This document shows positions 46,859 to 56,131 of a stretch of 64,000 bases of DNA, one piece after another (positions within the stretch are counted from its first letter, which is position 1; each line of letters begins with the position of its first letter). The notes under the pieces are model-generated. The model did no database searches and was not told the DNA's origin. It saw only the letters and a program-made list of their open reading frames with translations. This stretch comes from Vibrio inusitatus (GTDB lineage: Bacteria > Pseudomonadota > Gammaproteobacteria > Enterobacterales > Vibrionaceae). The translations under genes and the position numbers were made by a program. Where the stretch lies: contig AP024878.1 of NCBI GenBank assembly GCA_024346935.1, forward strand, positions 1,674,001 through 1,738,000. The letters run 5' to 3'.

Positions 46859-47932
46859 TTACAACATCCCTTTGCTACTTGGTAACTCTGTACCTTCAAC
46901 CTTGATCGCTTGGCGTAAAGTACGCCCAAATGCTTTAAACAGGCTCTCAATGATGTGATGGTCATTATCACCCGTTGACGACAAGTGTAAGGTACACGCC
47001 ATACCATCAGCCAGAGAACGGAAGAAGTGAACAACCATCTCAGTTGAGAAACCACCCACCTCTTCGCGACTAAATTTGGCATCAAACTTCAGATAGGCGC
47101 GACCGGAAAGATCTAAACTACACTGAGCCAAACACTCATCCATTGGTAGGCTAAAGCCAAAACGACCGATACCACGCTTATCGCCCAAAGCCTCTTTAAT
47201 AGCTTGGCCTAGCGCTAGGGCGGTATCTTCAACGGTGTGGTGATCGTCAATGTGAAGGTCACCATCAACCGATAATTTAAGTTGGAACCCGCCGTGTGTG
47301 GCAATTTGATCTAGCATGTGGTCAAAAAAACCAAGACCTGTCTCAATCTTGTTACCACCCGCTTCATCAAGGTTTACTTTAACGCGAATGTCCGTTTCTT
47401 TGGTGGTGCGAACGACTTCTGCGATGCGAGGATTAGTCGTCAACATTTTCACGATAGCCGGCCAACCTAGAGTTTCTGGGTTGTATTGAATACCTTTGAT
47501 CGCCATATTTTCGGCAAGTTGAAGATCAGTCATACGATCGCCAATCACAGCAGATGTCTTGAAATCAACCTTGCCGGATTGTAGGTACTCTTTCACCATA
47601 CCAAGCTTTGGCTTGCGGCAAGAGCAATTATCTTCTTCAAAATGCGGACAGATAAGGACATCATCAAACAGCACACCCTGAGACTCAAAAAGATGCATCA
47701 TCAAATCGTGTGGCGCATCAAAATCAGCCTGAGGATAGCTATCCGTGCCTAAACCATCTTGATTGGTTACCATAACAAGGCGGTATCCTGCATCTTGCAG
47801 AGTTAAAAGGCTTGGGATCACCAAAGGTTCAAACTTTAGTTTATCTAGGCGGTCTACTTGAAAATCTACCGGTGGCTCAACAATTAAGGTGCCGTCACGG
47901 TCGATAAATAAAATCTTTTGGGAGTTGCTCAT
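46859..47932 (-). CDS. hisB: Histidinol-phosphatase / IGP dehydratase
   Basis: Bifunctional enzyme of 357 residues. The N-terminal HAD-type histidinol-phosphate phosphatase has FIDRDGTLI (catalytic Asp pair) and a zinc-binding loop [15 protein letters not shown]. The C-terminal imidazole glycerol phosphate dehydratase has the paired His-rich manganese motifs [11 protein letters not shown] and DDHHTVED, and a second set near the C-terminus (DNDHHIIE). The fusion is the usual gamma-proteobacterial form. Confidence 0.97.
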   Translation of the reverse strand: MSNSQKILFIDRDGTLIVEPPVDFQVDRLDKLKFEPLVIPSLLTLQDAGYRLVMVTNQDGLGTDSYPQADFDAPHDLMMHLFESQGVLFDDVLICPHFEEDNCSCRKPKLGMVKEYLQSGKVDFKTSAVIGDRMTDLQLAENMAIKGIQYNPETLGWPAIVKMLTTNPRIAEVVRTTKETDIRVKVNLDEAGGNKIETGLGFFDHMLDQIATHGGFQLKLSVDGDLHIDDHHTVEDTALALGQAIKEALGDKRGIGRFGFSLPMDECLAQCSLDLSGRAYLKFDAKFSREEVGGFSTEMVVHFFRSLADGMACTLHLSSTGDNDHHIIESLFKAFGRTLRQAIKVEGTELPSSKGML

Positions 47933-47958
47933 TATGGTTCCTTTTTTAATCGAGCGTC

Positions 47959-49002
47959 CTACGCTGCCAATTGTTGCTTAATAAAATTCAGAGTCTTTTC
48001 GCACTCTTCACGACTGCCAACGCTAATACGCACACAATCTTTAATTGGGGAATTACGCAAGATAATACCTGCATCCCAAGCGGCTTTAAATAAGGCATCG
48101 CCATCGTTAAAACGTACTAGTAAATAGTTACCGAATCCGGCAAACACAGTGACACCTGATAACGTCTTTAGGCCAACTTCCAAGAAAGTACGATTGTCAT
48201 TCAGTGTTGCAATTTGCGTCATGGCGCGCTCTAGCCCTTCTTTGGACAAGGCAGATGAGGCAATATCCGCCACCGGCACGGGCACTGGATATGGCGCAAT
48301 CACCTTCAATAATACTTGTATCAACTCCTCATTTGCCAACGTAAATCCACAGCGCAAACCCGCAAGAGCAAAGGCTTTAGACATGGTACGCAAAATGGCA
48401 AGATTTGGATATTGGCTAAGAAGATCAACGGTAGAGGCCTCTGGACAGAAATCGATATATGCTTCATCCATCACGACAATCGCTTTGTCTTTTGTCATTT
48501 CAAGCAGAGAGACAATATCCTCACGGTTGATTAAGTTACCCGTTGGATTATTAGGAGAGCAAACAAAGACCAATTTTACCGCATCGAGGTTTTGCTCGAT
48601 GGTTTCAAGGTTTAGCTGCCATTGTTCAGTGAGCGGCACTGTTTTACGTTCGACCCCAATAGTCTCAGCGCTAATCGCATACATACCATAGGTTGGTGGA
48701 CAATATAGAATCGCATCCTCACCCGGCTCACAAAAAGCTCGGATAAGAAGCTCAATACCTTCATCGGCACCGCGAGAGGTCAATACTTGCTGTGGTGAAA
48801 CTCCCGCATAGGCGGCATACGCCTCAATCAACTGTGGCGGTTGACACTCGCTATAACGATTCAAGCGAGAGGCTTCTAACGTATAAGCGTTATCAAATGG
48901 TGATTCATTAGCATTTAGCCACACATCACCAGAGCCGCCAATACGGCGGGCAGAGAGGTATGGTGTAAGAGCCTGAATTTGTTTACGAGCTAACTTTTCC
49001 AT
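47959..49002 (-). CDS. hisC: Histidinol-phosphate aminotransferase
   Basis: PLP-dependent aminotransferase of 347 residues from the ATG at 49002, which has AAGGAAAGG upstream. A TTG two codons earlier is less likely. PLP Lys in [20 protein letters not shown] motif and DEAYIDF are visible. It overlaps neither neighbour: 26 bp to hisB and about 13 bp from hisD. Confidence 0.96.
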   Translation of the reverse strand: MEKLARKQIQALTPYLSARRIGGSGDVWLNANESPFDNAYTLEASRLNRYSECQPPQLIEAYAAYAGVSPQQVLTSRGADEGIELLIRAFCEPGEDAILYCPPTYGMYAISAETIGVERKTVPLTEQWQLNLETIEQNLDAVKLVFVCSPNNPTGNLINREDIVSLLEMTKDKAIVVMDEAYIDFCPEASTVDLLSQYPNLAILRTMSKAFALAGLRCGFTLANEELIQVLLKVIAPYPVPVPVADIASSALSKEGLERAMTQIATLNDNRTFLEVGLKTLSGVTVFAGFGNYLLVRFNDGDALFKAAWDAGIILRNSPIKDCVRISVGSREECEKTLNFIKQQLAA

Positions 49003-49015
49003 GTTCAACCTTTCC

Positions 49016-50311
49016 TTACTCAGCCGATTGCAGTTTTTCTATACGTATTGTCACAGCGCGTTTGTGGGCATCAAGGCCTTCCGCATCTGCCATAGTGACA
49101 ACCGTTGGTGCTAGTATTCGTAGGCCATCTGCACTTAGCTCTTGTACAGTCATACGCTTACTGAAATCTGCCAAACCAAGGCTAGAATAAGTGCGCGTAT
49201 AGCCATACGTTGGTAATACATGGTTGGTGCCTGATGCGTAGTCACCTACAGATTCTGGAGACCAGTCACCTAGAAAGATAGAGCCTGCATTATCAAGAAG
49301 CGGCACTAATTCACGAGGATTTTTAGTCTGAACAATCAAGTGTTCTGGGCCGTAGTAGTTCGAGATAGCAATAGCCTGTGTTACTGATTCCGCAATAATG
49401 ATTAAGCTAGAAGCTAGAGCTTGCTGAGCAATATCTTTACGAGAGAGTTGTTGAAGCTGGCGCTGAACCGCATCGGTCACTTGATCGGCAATCAGCACTG
49501 AAGGCGTCACGAGAACAACTTGAGAGTCTGGGCCGTGTTCAGCTTGGCTCAATAAATCCGCAGCAATAAAATCAGCATCAGCCGTTTCATCTGCAATCAC
49601 CAATACCTCTGACGGTCCTGCAGGCATATCAATCCCTGCACCGCGAAAATCATTGCTCACTTGACGTTTAGCTTCGGTTACGTACGCATTGCCCGGACCA
49701 AAAATCTTATCAACCTTAGCCACCGTATCAGTACCGTAGGCCATAGCAGCAATCGCTTGTCCGCCACCTAGGTTATAGACTTCATCGATATTACACAGCT
49801 TAGCGACATACAAGATTTCATCAGCAATCGGCGGAGGTGAACACAGTACGACCTTGTTGCAACCTGCGATTTGTGCTGGAACACCAAGCATCAACACCGT
49901 AGAGGGTAATGGCGCACTGCCACCCGGAATATATAAGCCAACGGTATTAATTGGACGCGTGACCTGCTCACATACAACACCCGGCTGAGTTTCTACCTTA
50001 AGTGGCACAGGCTTTTGAGCTTGATGAAACTTTGCGATATTTTTATACGCTTGATTAAGCGCCGCCTTCATCTCTTCAGACAAACGCTCTGAGGCCGCAT
50101 CGATGTCTTCGTTAGATACTCGAATAGAGTTAGGACGAACGCCATCAAATTTCTCAGTCAGTTCCAACAGTGCTTTGTCACCGTCTTTTTTAACGCTATC
50201 TACTACCGCAGATACTGCAGCGGTAATATTTGCACCCTCTGCAATAGCGGGGCGTTGAAGGACTGCCGCTTGTTGTTCTTCACTTAATGATTGCCAAGTA
50301 ACCGTTCTCAT
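49016..50311 (-). CDS. hisD: Histidinol dehydrogenase
   Basis: NAD-dependent enzyme of 431 residues that oxidises histidinol to histidine in two steps, with zinc. Conserved blocks [54 protein letters not shown] and [10 protein letters not shown] contain the catalytic Glu/His and zinc ligands. The ATG at 50311 is chosen over a GTG at 50314. The hisG stop is at 50315. Confidence 0.96.
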   Translation of the reverse strand: MRTVTWQSLSEEQQAAVLQRPAIAEGANITAAVSAVVDSVKKDGDKALLELTEKFDGVRPNSIRVSNEDIDAASERLSEEMKAALNQAYKNIAKFHQAQKPVPLKVETQPGVVCEQVTRPINTVGLYIPGGSAPLPSTVLMLGVPAQIAGCNKVVLCSPPPIADEILYVAKLCNIDEVYNLGGGQAIAAMAYGTDTVAKVDKIFGPGNAYVTEAKRQVSNDFRGAGIDMPAGPSEVLVIADETADADFIAADLLSQAEHGPDSQVVLVTPSVLIADQVTDAVQRQLQQLSRKDIAQQALASSLIIIAESVTQAIAISNYYGPEHLIVQTKNPRELVPLLDNAGSIFLGDWSPESVGDYASGTNHVLPTYGYTRTYSSLGLADFSKRMTVQELSADGLRILAPTVVTMADAEGLDAHKRAVTIRIEKLQSAE

Positions 50312-50314
50312 CAC

Positions 50315-51211
50315 CTACTCCATCATTTTCTCAATAGGTAGCACTAGGATTGAGCTCGCGCCCAACTCTTTTAGCTGCTCCATGGTTTCCCAAAACAGGT
50401 TTTCAGAGCTTACCAAGTGGATAGCGGCTTTAGATTTATCGTTAGATAACGGCAACACTGTTGGGTCTTCCGCACCAGGAAGTAACGCGGTGACTTCTTC
50501 TAAGCGATCAAGTGGTGCGTGAAGCATGATGTATTTAGATTCTTTCGCTTGCTGTACACCTTGCATGCGAGTCAGCAACTTGTCGATTAGGTCTAGTTTT
50601 TCTTGGTCAAACTCACCATCACGCTGGATAAGCGTCGCTTTTGAGCGGAAGATAACTTCAGCTTCTTTTAGCCCGTTTGCTTCCAACGTAGCGCCTGTGG
50701 ACACCAAATCAGCAATACCGTCCGCTAGACCTGCGCGAGGAGCAACTTCTACAGAACCTGTGAGCATACAGGTACTAAAATCGATACCTTGCGTATCCAT
50801 ATACGCTTTTAGCAAGTGTGGGTAGCTTGTTGCAATGCGTTTACCTGCTAGGTCTTGAGGGCCTGCATATTCCATCTCTTTATCTACAGCGATAGATAAA
50901 CGACAACCGCCAAAGTCTAGGCGACGCAGAGTCTTAAATGTACTAGGTTGTCCTTGAGCTTTACGATCAAGACGAACCTCTTCTAATTCGTTCTCACCAA
51001 TGAATCCTAAATCAACAACTCCATCCATGATAAGACCTGGGATATCGTCATCACGCACCAACAGAAGGTCGATTGGTGTGTTTAACGAATGAGCGACTAG
51101 ACGCTCTCCCATAATGTTGAATTTAACGCCACTCTTCTTGAGCAATTCCTGACATTCTTTGCTAAGTCGACCTTTCTTTTGAATAGCAATTCTTAGACGT
51201 TGTGTTTGCAT
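50315..51211 (-). CDS. hisG: ATP phosphoribosyltransferase (long form)
   Basis: Committed step of histidine synthesis, 298 residues, the long HisG with a C-terminal histidine-binding regulatory domain. Catalytic region with [15 protein letters not shown] at the N-terminus and the PRPP-binding block [15 protein letters not shown] are present. First gene of the operon, downstream of an attenuated leader. Confidence 0.97.
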   Translation of the reverse strand: MQTQRLRIAIQKKGRLSKECQELLKKSGVKFNIMGERLVAHSLNTPIDLLLVRDDDIPGLIMDGVVDLGFIGENELEEVRLDRKAQGQPSTFKTLRRLDFGGCRLSIAVDKEMEYAGPQDLAGKRIATSYPHLLKAYMDTQGIDFSTCMLTGSVEVAPRAGLADGIADLVSTGATLEANGLKEAEVIFRSKATLIQRDGEFDQEKLDLIDKLLTRMQGVQQAKESKYIMLHAPLDRLEEVTALLPGAEDPTVLPLSNDKSKAAIHLVSSENLFWETMEQLKELGASSILVLPIEKMME

Positions 51212-51258
51212 TGCAGATTCCCTGTGCTGATATTCTAATTTGTTAATCGTATAAAATG

Positions 51259-51291
51259 AAAAAACCCTCGGGGCTAGGCTCCCAAGGGTTT
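51259..51291 (-). terminator. His operon attenuator
   Basis: The minus strand reads AACCCTTGGGAGCC, then CCCCGAGGGTT and a T-run. It lies between the His-rich leader peptide and hisG. It is the terminator arm of a classical His attenuator: His starvation would stall ribosomes in the leader and prevent its folding. Confidence 0.85.
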
Positions 51292-51358
51292 AAATCTGAA
51301 TTCTTGATTCAACCTCCGAGAGCATTGTCTCCCGGATACGCGCAACTCGCCCGAAAGA

Positions 51359-51391
51359 CTAGTGTGGGTGATGGTGATGATGAATGTTCAT
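51359..51391 (-). CDS. hisL: His operon leader peptide
   Basis: A ten-residue frame, MNIHHHHHPH then TAG, with six His codons including five in a row. It lies 148 bp upstream of hisG and ahead of the attenuator hairpin. It is too short to be picked up as an ordinary gene, but its His run and position make it the attenuation leader. Confidence 0.93.
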   Translation of the reverse strand: MNIHHHHHPH

Positions 51392-51542
51392 ATCTTGTCG
51401 GCGCATGTTCTTAAAGGCTTATTCAATTGGCTTACAAACACACTAACTAAGCAGATCAAACTTTGCAACCGTTTCGTTATGAAAAATTCGTTTTCAGGCC
51501 AAATTTACTCACAGTGAGGCCTAAACGTAAAACACCCTTTAC

Positions 51543-51569
51543 AAAAAAAGGAAGCAATGCTTCCTTTTT
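51543..51569 (-). terminator. Terminator of the NhaC-family gene
   Basis: AAAAAGGAAGC and GCTTCCTTTTT pair around a short loop. T-runs flank it on both strands, so it may act for both directions. It lies about 30 bp after the transporter stop. Confidence 0.8.
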
Positions 51570-51599
51570 AATCATCATTTCAAGATAGAAATAGATGTA

Positions 51600-53195
51600 C
51601 TATGCCTTTTGACACGCCATCTTAGAGCGAGACAATGCTGAAAGCACAAAGCATACCCCCACAAACGTCACACTTGACGCTGCAAACGATATCGCCACTG
51701 AAGTGGTCATACCTAATGTAATAAAGCCCACACAAGAAATGAGCGCTACAGATAGCGCATACGGCAACTGAGTTGAAACGTGGTCGATGTGATTACAACG
51801 CGCACCCGTTGATGACAGAATTGTCGTATCCGAAATAGGTGAACAGTGGTCGCCAAATACTGAACCTGCAAGTACTGCACCTAACATAGGAAGCATTAAT
51901 GCCAGATCGGTCGCCCCAGCCATATCACCTGCGATTGGAAGCATAATACCGAATGTACCCCAAGACGTACCGGTAGAAAATGCCATCACACCCGCTAGCA
52001 AGAATAGAATTACTGGCAACCAGCCCGCATTGATATTCGCTTGCTGAGCCATAGATGATAAGTAAGACCCCGTCTTCATATCGCCAATAACGCTACCAAT
52101 AGACCATGCAAAAACTAAGATTAGAATTGCGCCAAACATAGATTTAGCACCAATCCACAACGCACGACTAATATCAACGACTGGCAAGCCTTGGCGTAAT
52201 ACCGTTGCAAGAGCAACAACAATACCCACTAGACCACCGTAGATTAGAGAGGTGCCCACATCGGTGTTCTCGAACGCACCTAGTATATTGAACGCAATAC
52301 CATCTTCGGCTAGAGCCAAGCCACCGGTATACATCATTGCAGCGACTGTCGCTACAATCAAAGTAACGATAGGAAGGATAAGATCGGCTACTGAACCGCG
52401 AGAGCTTTGCTCAATGTCCAGTTCTTCATCAATTAAATGCGAACCTTCAGTCTCTTCGTCTTTTTCGAAGCCACGACCTTGAGATGCTTCAATTTCATGA
52501 CGACGCATTGCACCCACATCAATCTTAAACCAGGCGACTGCGAAGACCATAAGTAGTGCAAATACTGCATAGAAGTTCATTGGGATTAGACGAACGTAAG
52601 CACCAAGCGCTGAATATTCGGTCATGTTGTGGCTAACAAGAATGCCACCAATGATCGTCATGATGTATGCACCCCAGCTAGATGCTGGCATTAACACGCA
52701 CATAGGTGCAGCTGTGGAGTCAAGAATGTAGGCAAGCTTAGCTCTTGAAACGTAAAAACGATCCGTCACAGGACGAGCAACCGCACCAACAGCAAGGCTG
52801 TTGAAGTAATCATCAATAAAGATGAACACACCTAAGAAAGCGGCAAGAAGCTTAGAACCACGTTTGCTTTTAACGCGAGTCTGAGCCCACTCGGCAAATG
52901 CACGAGTACCACCAGACAAGGTCAGCAATGCTGTCATCATACCTAGGAGTAACAGAAATCCAACAATACTCATGTTCCATGAGTTGATACTGCCGTCTTC
53001 GATGAATACGCCATACACGGTGTCAAAAATGTAACCTGCTGCTCCAGTTACGGAGTAATCAGCTAAAAGGAAACCGCCAAGGACGATACCGGTACCCAAA
53101 GACAGTAGTACGCGACGAGTAATAATAGCCAGTCCTAAAGCCAATAATGGCGGCAATAAAGAAACAGGCGATGTAGCAAAATCCATTAAATTCAT
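51600..53195 (-). CDS. NhaC-family antiporter, likely lysine transporter
   Basis: Inner membrane protein of 531 residues with about 12 membrane segments and NhaC-type motifs (FIFIDDYFNSLAVGAV, GTSWGTFGIMLPIAGD, GDHCSPISDTTILSSTG). It would be called a Na+/H+ antiporter by homology alone. A lysine riboswitch lies directly upstream (53288-53468), so lysine, not sodium, is the more likely regulated substrate. LysW-type NhaC proteins under lysine elements were described from comparative genomics in gamma-proteobacteria. The ATG at 53195 has AAGAAGA upstream. Single gene. Confidence 0.9.
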   Translation of the reverse strand: MNLMDFATSPVSLLPPLLALGLAIITRRVLLSLGTGIVLGGFLLADYSVTGAAGYIFDTVYGVFIEDGSINSWNMSIVGFLLLLGMMTALLTLSGGTRAFAEWAQTRVKSKRGSKLLAAFLGVFIFIDDYFNSLAVGAVARPVTDRFYVSRAKLAYILDSTAAPMCVLMPASSWGAYIMTIIGGILVSHNMTEYSALGAYVRLIPMNFYAVFALLMVFAVAWFKIDVGAMRRHEIEASQGRGFEKDEETEGSHLIDEELDIEQSSRGSVADLILPIVTLIVATVAAMMYTGGLALAEDGIAFNILGAFENTDVGTSLIYGGLVGIVVALATVLRQGLPVVDISRALWIGAKSMFGAILILVFAWSIGSVIGDMKTGSYLSSMAQQANINAGWLPVILFLLAGVMAFSTGTSWGTFGIMLPIAGDMAGATDLALMLPMLGAVLAGSVFGDHCSPISDTTILSSTGARCNHIDHVSTQLPYALSVALISCVGFITLGMTTSVAISFAASSVTFVGVCFVLSALSRSKMACQKA

Positions 53196-53206
53196 GATCT
53201 TCTTAA

Positions 53207-53220
53207 TACCAAATTTGGTA
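53207..53220. repeat. Perfect 14-bp palindrome before NhaC start
   Basis: TACCAAATTTGGTA lies 12 to 25 bases upstream of the transporter ATG, between the lysine riboswitch and the Shine-Dalgarno. It could be part of the expression platform or a protein site. No U-run follows it. Confidence 0.4.
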
Positions 53221-53287
53221 AGAGATCTACTGTAGATAGGTATTCGACATGATGTTGAATAAGCAACCCATCAGGCGACAGGTTACT

Positions 53288-53468
53288 CCACAGTAGCGCT
53301 CCATAGTTTAACAACACAATAGACTATGGCAGTGTTACTCCTTTCGGAAATAACCCCAACAAGCAATCTTGATTGGATTACTCATTTCGGCAGGTACTCC
53401 TTTCACTAACAATTACAACGACATCACTCTATTGTTAGCTACTGATAGTATCTGCGCCTCTACCTCAT
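53288..53468 (-). promoter_or_regulatory. Lysine riboswitch
   Basis: On the minus strand the conserved elements occur in the right order: GAGGTAGAGGCGC near the 5' end, AGTAGC, GAAAGGAG with CTGCCGAAA, a stem region CAATC...GATTGCTTGTTGGGG, CACTGCC, then GGAGCGCTAC near the 3' end. These are the lysine-riboswitch core motifs. It lies about 90 bp before the NhaC-family gene. Whether control is by termination or translation is not clear from the sequence; no strong terminator is seen in between. Confidence 0.92.
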
Positions 53469-53479
53469 CCCCTAGTTAG

Positions 53480-53927
53480 GCAATTTACAAAATGTAATAT
53501 GCTACTAGATGATCTAGGAGCGACGCATTCTACTGAGTTAAACCGAAATTGCAACATAAAGTGGCAGCACTAGATTCATAAACAGTATTCAAGCATAAAT
53601 AATCTGTTTGATTACCCCTAGCTATCATGATTTAGCTTTGAAGATCAGTTAGTTAGCAAGAGAATCATTGCTATGCAATGAATAGCGTGAATACTCTATA
53701 AAGGAATTTAAGTTGGGCTCGTTTATTTTGAGTAGAAGCAAATAATTTAAGAAAGTATAAAGTTCCTTTTATTTTCTTATGTTTTGTTTCTTATTATTTT
53801 CGGAATTTTATTTATTTTATATTTAACTATTAGAAAAGCTCTTATATAATTGGCTTATTCTGTAGCACAATTGTGCACCTTACTTAAGCAATATTTGATT
53901 GCTGTATAAATCTGATGGGATCATAAA
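53480..53927. other. AT-rich hns upstream region
   Basis: About 450 bp without a gene, very AT-rich with T- and A-tracts, especially 53740-53860. It holds the hns promoter region and probably curved DNA that H-NS proteins bind. The start of the lysine riboswitch transcript lies at its left end. Confidence 0.5.
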
Positions 53928-54350
53928 ATGTCTGAAATCACTAAAACACTTCTTAATATCCGCAGCCTTCGCGCTTTCTCTCGTGAACTAACTCTAGAGC
54001 AACTAGAAGAAGCGTTAGATAAATTAACAACTGTTGTAGAAGAGCGTCGTGAAAACGAAGCTGAAGAAATCGCAGCACGTGAAGAAAAAGAAAAGAAACT
54101 AGCAGAATATGCTCAACAACTTCTTAAAGAAGGAATTGATATCGAAGATCTAGTAGCAGCAGTTGCTGGTGATTCTTCAGCTAAAAGTGGTAAAGCAAAA
54201 TCTAAACGTGCTCCACGTCCGGCTAAATATGAATACGTAAATGAAAGTGGCGCAACTAAAACTTGGACTGGTCAAGGCCGCACGCCTTCTGCAATCCAAA
54301 CACAACTTGATGCAGGTAAGTCTCTAGACTCTTTCCTAATCAAAGCATAA
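53928..54350 (+). CDS. hns: H-NS family nucleoid protein
   Basis: DNA-binding silencer of 140 residues (VicH-like in Vibrio). It has an N-terminal helical oligomerisation domain (about 1-80, rich in Glu and Lys), a basic linker SGKAKSKRAPRPAK, and the C-terminal binding domain with KTWTGQGRTPSAIQ, the AT-hook-like H-NS motif. The AT-rich upstream region suggests autoregulation, as is known for H-NS. Followed by a clear terminator. Confidence 0.95.
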   Translation: MSEITKTLLNIRSLRAFSRELTLEQLEEALDKLTTVVEERRENEAEEIAAREEKEKKLAEYAQQLLKEGIDIEDLVAAVAGDSSAKSGKAKSKRAPRPAKYEYVNESGATKTWTGQGRTPSAIQTQLDAGKSLDSFLIKA

Positions 54351-54380
54351 TTAAATACTAGATTTGCATTAGATTGAATT

Positions 54381-54406
54381 AAGCTCCCAAGCAGGGAGCT
54401 TTTTTT
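54381..54406 (+). terminator. hns terminator
   Basis: AAGCTCCC and GGGAGCTT pair with a short loop, then a run of seven T residues. Confidence 0.9.
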
Positions 54407-54604
54407 ATGCTGTTAGTTAAACCAATATATGCAATCTTTGGCACAAAAAATAACACCCTATAAAAGCCTAATATAGCGTTATTAGACAAATCTATGTCGC
54501 CTACAAAGTCGTTCGTTTTGTACGCTTTTGTTCTAGTCTATGCCTTTAGGTATTTTTAACGTTAGGTCTTATAAGAACAAATAGAACTAATTGTCAGTCC
54601 AATG

Positions 54605-54630
54605 TAAAAAAGACTCCCATAGGAGCCTTT
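54605..54630 (-). terminator. gsk terminator
   Basis: The minus strand reads GGCTCC-TAT-GGGAGTC and then six T residues, 16 bp after the gsk stop. Confidence 0.8.
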
Positions 54631-54646
54631 ATTTAACTGTAGGGTA

Positions 54647-55951
54647 TTATCTTTCCCAGTATGCCTCTTCTAAGCTATCTTCTCGCTCTGGCAACCCTCG
54701 AGATAAACGAGGTGAATGCTGCGCTAAAACTTCATAACTGGCACGATTAGAGTATTTACAAACCTGCGAGAAAGAAGAGTAAGTCAAATATTCATACTCG
54801 TGTTTACTAGAATTAGGAATATTCTGCCTATGGAATCTATTTGCGGACAAATCATGCAATAAAGCAGATAAAGCGGCATCACCTGCCCCATTTGTATTCT
54901 TAATCTTCTCTGGCCCGCCCATATATGGCGCAATGTGTGAATAAACCTTAATAGGGGTAGTACACGTCGCTTTTAAAGCCGGGCGACTGAATTCATAACG
55001 GTTAAATTCTGCAATTTCACCAGGTAGCAGTGGCAGTGAGGTTTCACGTTTAGCGCTCTCTTCAGTATAACCTGCCATAAACAACCCTACAGGGCCTGCA
55101 GTACATAGAACTAAGTCAGCCCAGTCCAAGACTTTATCAGCAGCGAGCAGAGGGTCACTTAAGCCTGTCAGTGCTTCCGCTTCTTCTTCATTCATTGCCA
55201 CAACAGAAACGTTTTCAGAAATAAAATCAACCCAGAATTGTGGGTCATCCTGAATAACGAACTTTGTGCCAAGGGTTAACACAACAGGTACATTGTGCTT
55301 CTTCGCATACTCAACTGCCTTCATCGTTGCTTTCGGCATTGGGTCACCTTCTTTGCAACGAACGAGATATGAGGTCAATACAAGAGCAGCTGCATCAGGG
55401 AAAATAGACTCAGGGATACTCTCTGCACGAAGTTGGTTCATCTGACCTTCGCTAATTGCAAACGTACGTTCTCCGCCATCAGAAATAAGGGTGAAGCAAC
55501 GCCCAATAGCGCCATCCACACCTTGTAGGTAGTTAAGGTCCATTCGACTAGAGGTATTACACAAATAACGAAAACCATAACTACCGATTTTGATATCAGC
55601 ACTCATCACACCTAGCAAGATCGATTTATCATCTGCCAATACTGAGTAGTTATGTAGGGTGTTACCTATGGTACCACCTGCATATTCGTTAGTGATCAGT
55701 TGTTGCTGTTTAAGCTCGTTATATAAAGACTCTGCTGTTTGGTCGTCAATGACCAAAGAATGCCCCTTACTAAGATTGAACTTACTAATGAAGTCATCAG
55801 AAACCGTGGCTTCTATATCTACTAACGTCTGATCGATTCCCACAACATAGGTGCTATGAGCCCCCTCATCAGCTTGCGTTTTCGGAACTAATGGATCAGA
55901 GGTGTTAACTGGAAAGTAGTGCTTAGATTTGCGTTGGCCTGGAAATTTCAT
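54647..55951 (-). CDS. gsk: Inosine-guanosine kinase
   Basis: PfkB-family sugar/nucleoside kinase of 434 residues that phosphorylates inosine and guanosine for purine salvage. The N-terminal MKFPGQRKSKHYFPV and GIDQTLVDIEA blocks match the family start. The PfkB signature near the end, NTNGAGDAALSALLHDL, has the catalytic Asp. Single gene, convergent with hns. Confidence 0.93.
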   Translation of the reverse strand: MKFPGQRKSKHYFPVNTSDPLVPKTQADEGAHSTYVVGIDQTLVDIEATVSDDFISKFNLSKGHSLVIDDQTAESLYNELKQQQLITNEYAGGTIGNTLHNYSVLADDKSILLGVMSADIKIGSYGFRYLCNTSSRMDLNYLQGVDGAIGRCFTLISDGGERTFAISEGQMNQLRAESIPESIFPDAAALVLTSYLVRCKEGDPMPKATMKAVEYAKKHNVPVVLTLGTKFVIQDDPQFWVDFISENVSVVAMNEEEAEALTGLSDPLLAADKVLDWADLVLCTAGPVGLFMAGYTEESAKRETSLPLLPGEIAEFNRYEFSRPALKATCTTPIKVYSHIAPYMGGPEKIKNTNGAGDAALSALLHDLSANRFHRQNIPNSSKHEYEYLTYSSFSQVCKYSNRASYEVLAQHSPRLSRGLPEREDSLEEAYWER

Positions 55952-56074
55952 TCGAGTTCTATGTTAAGGGAATAGAACTGCAAATTGTAGACGCTAGAAA
56001 TGTGACCTTCAACACACTATGAAAACGCAAACGGTTAACTCAGAATTAAATTACTCGTTCGGTCAATTTTTATA

Positions 56075-56113
56075 CAAAAAAGCCAGCGCACGATTAACGG
56101 CACTGGCTCTTTT
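56075..56113 (-). terminator. topA terminator
   Basis: The minus strand pairs AGCCAGTGC with GCGCTGGCT, followed by six T residues. It lies about 20 bp after the topA stop. Confidence 0.8.
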
Positions 56114-56131
56114 CATTCAGGCTTCAAACGA

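Noticed and set aside
48149..48691. 180-codon plus-strand frame opposite hisC
   Set aside because: Antisense shadow of hisC without an independent signal.
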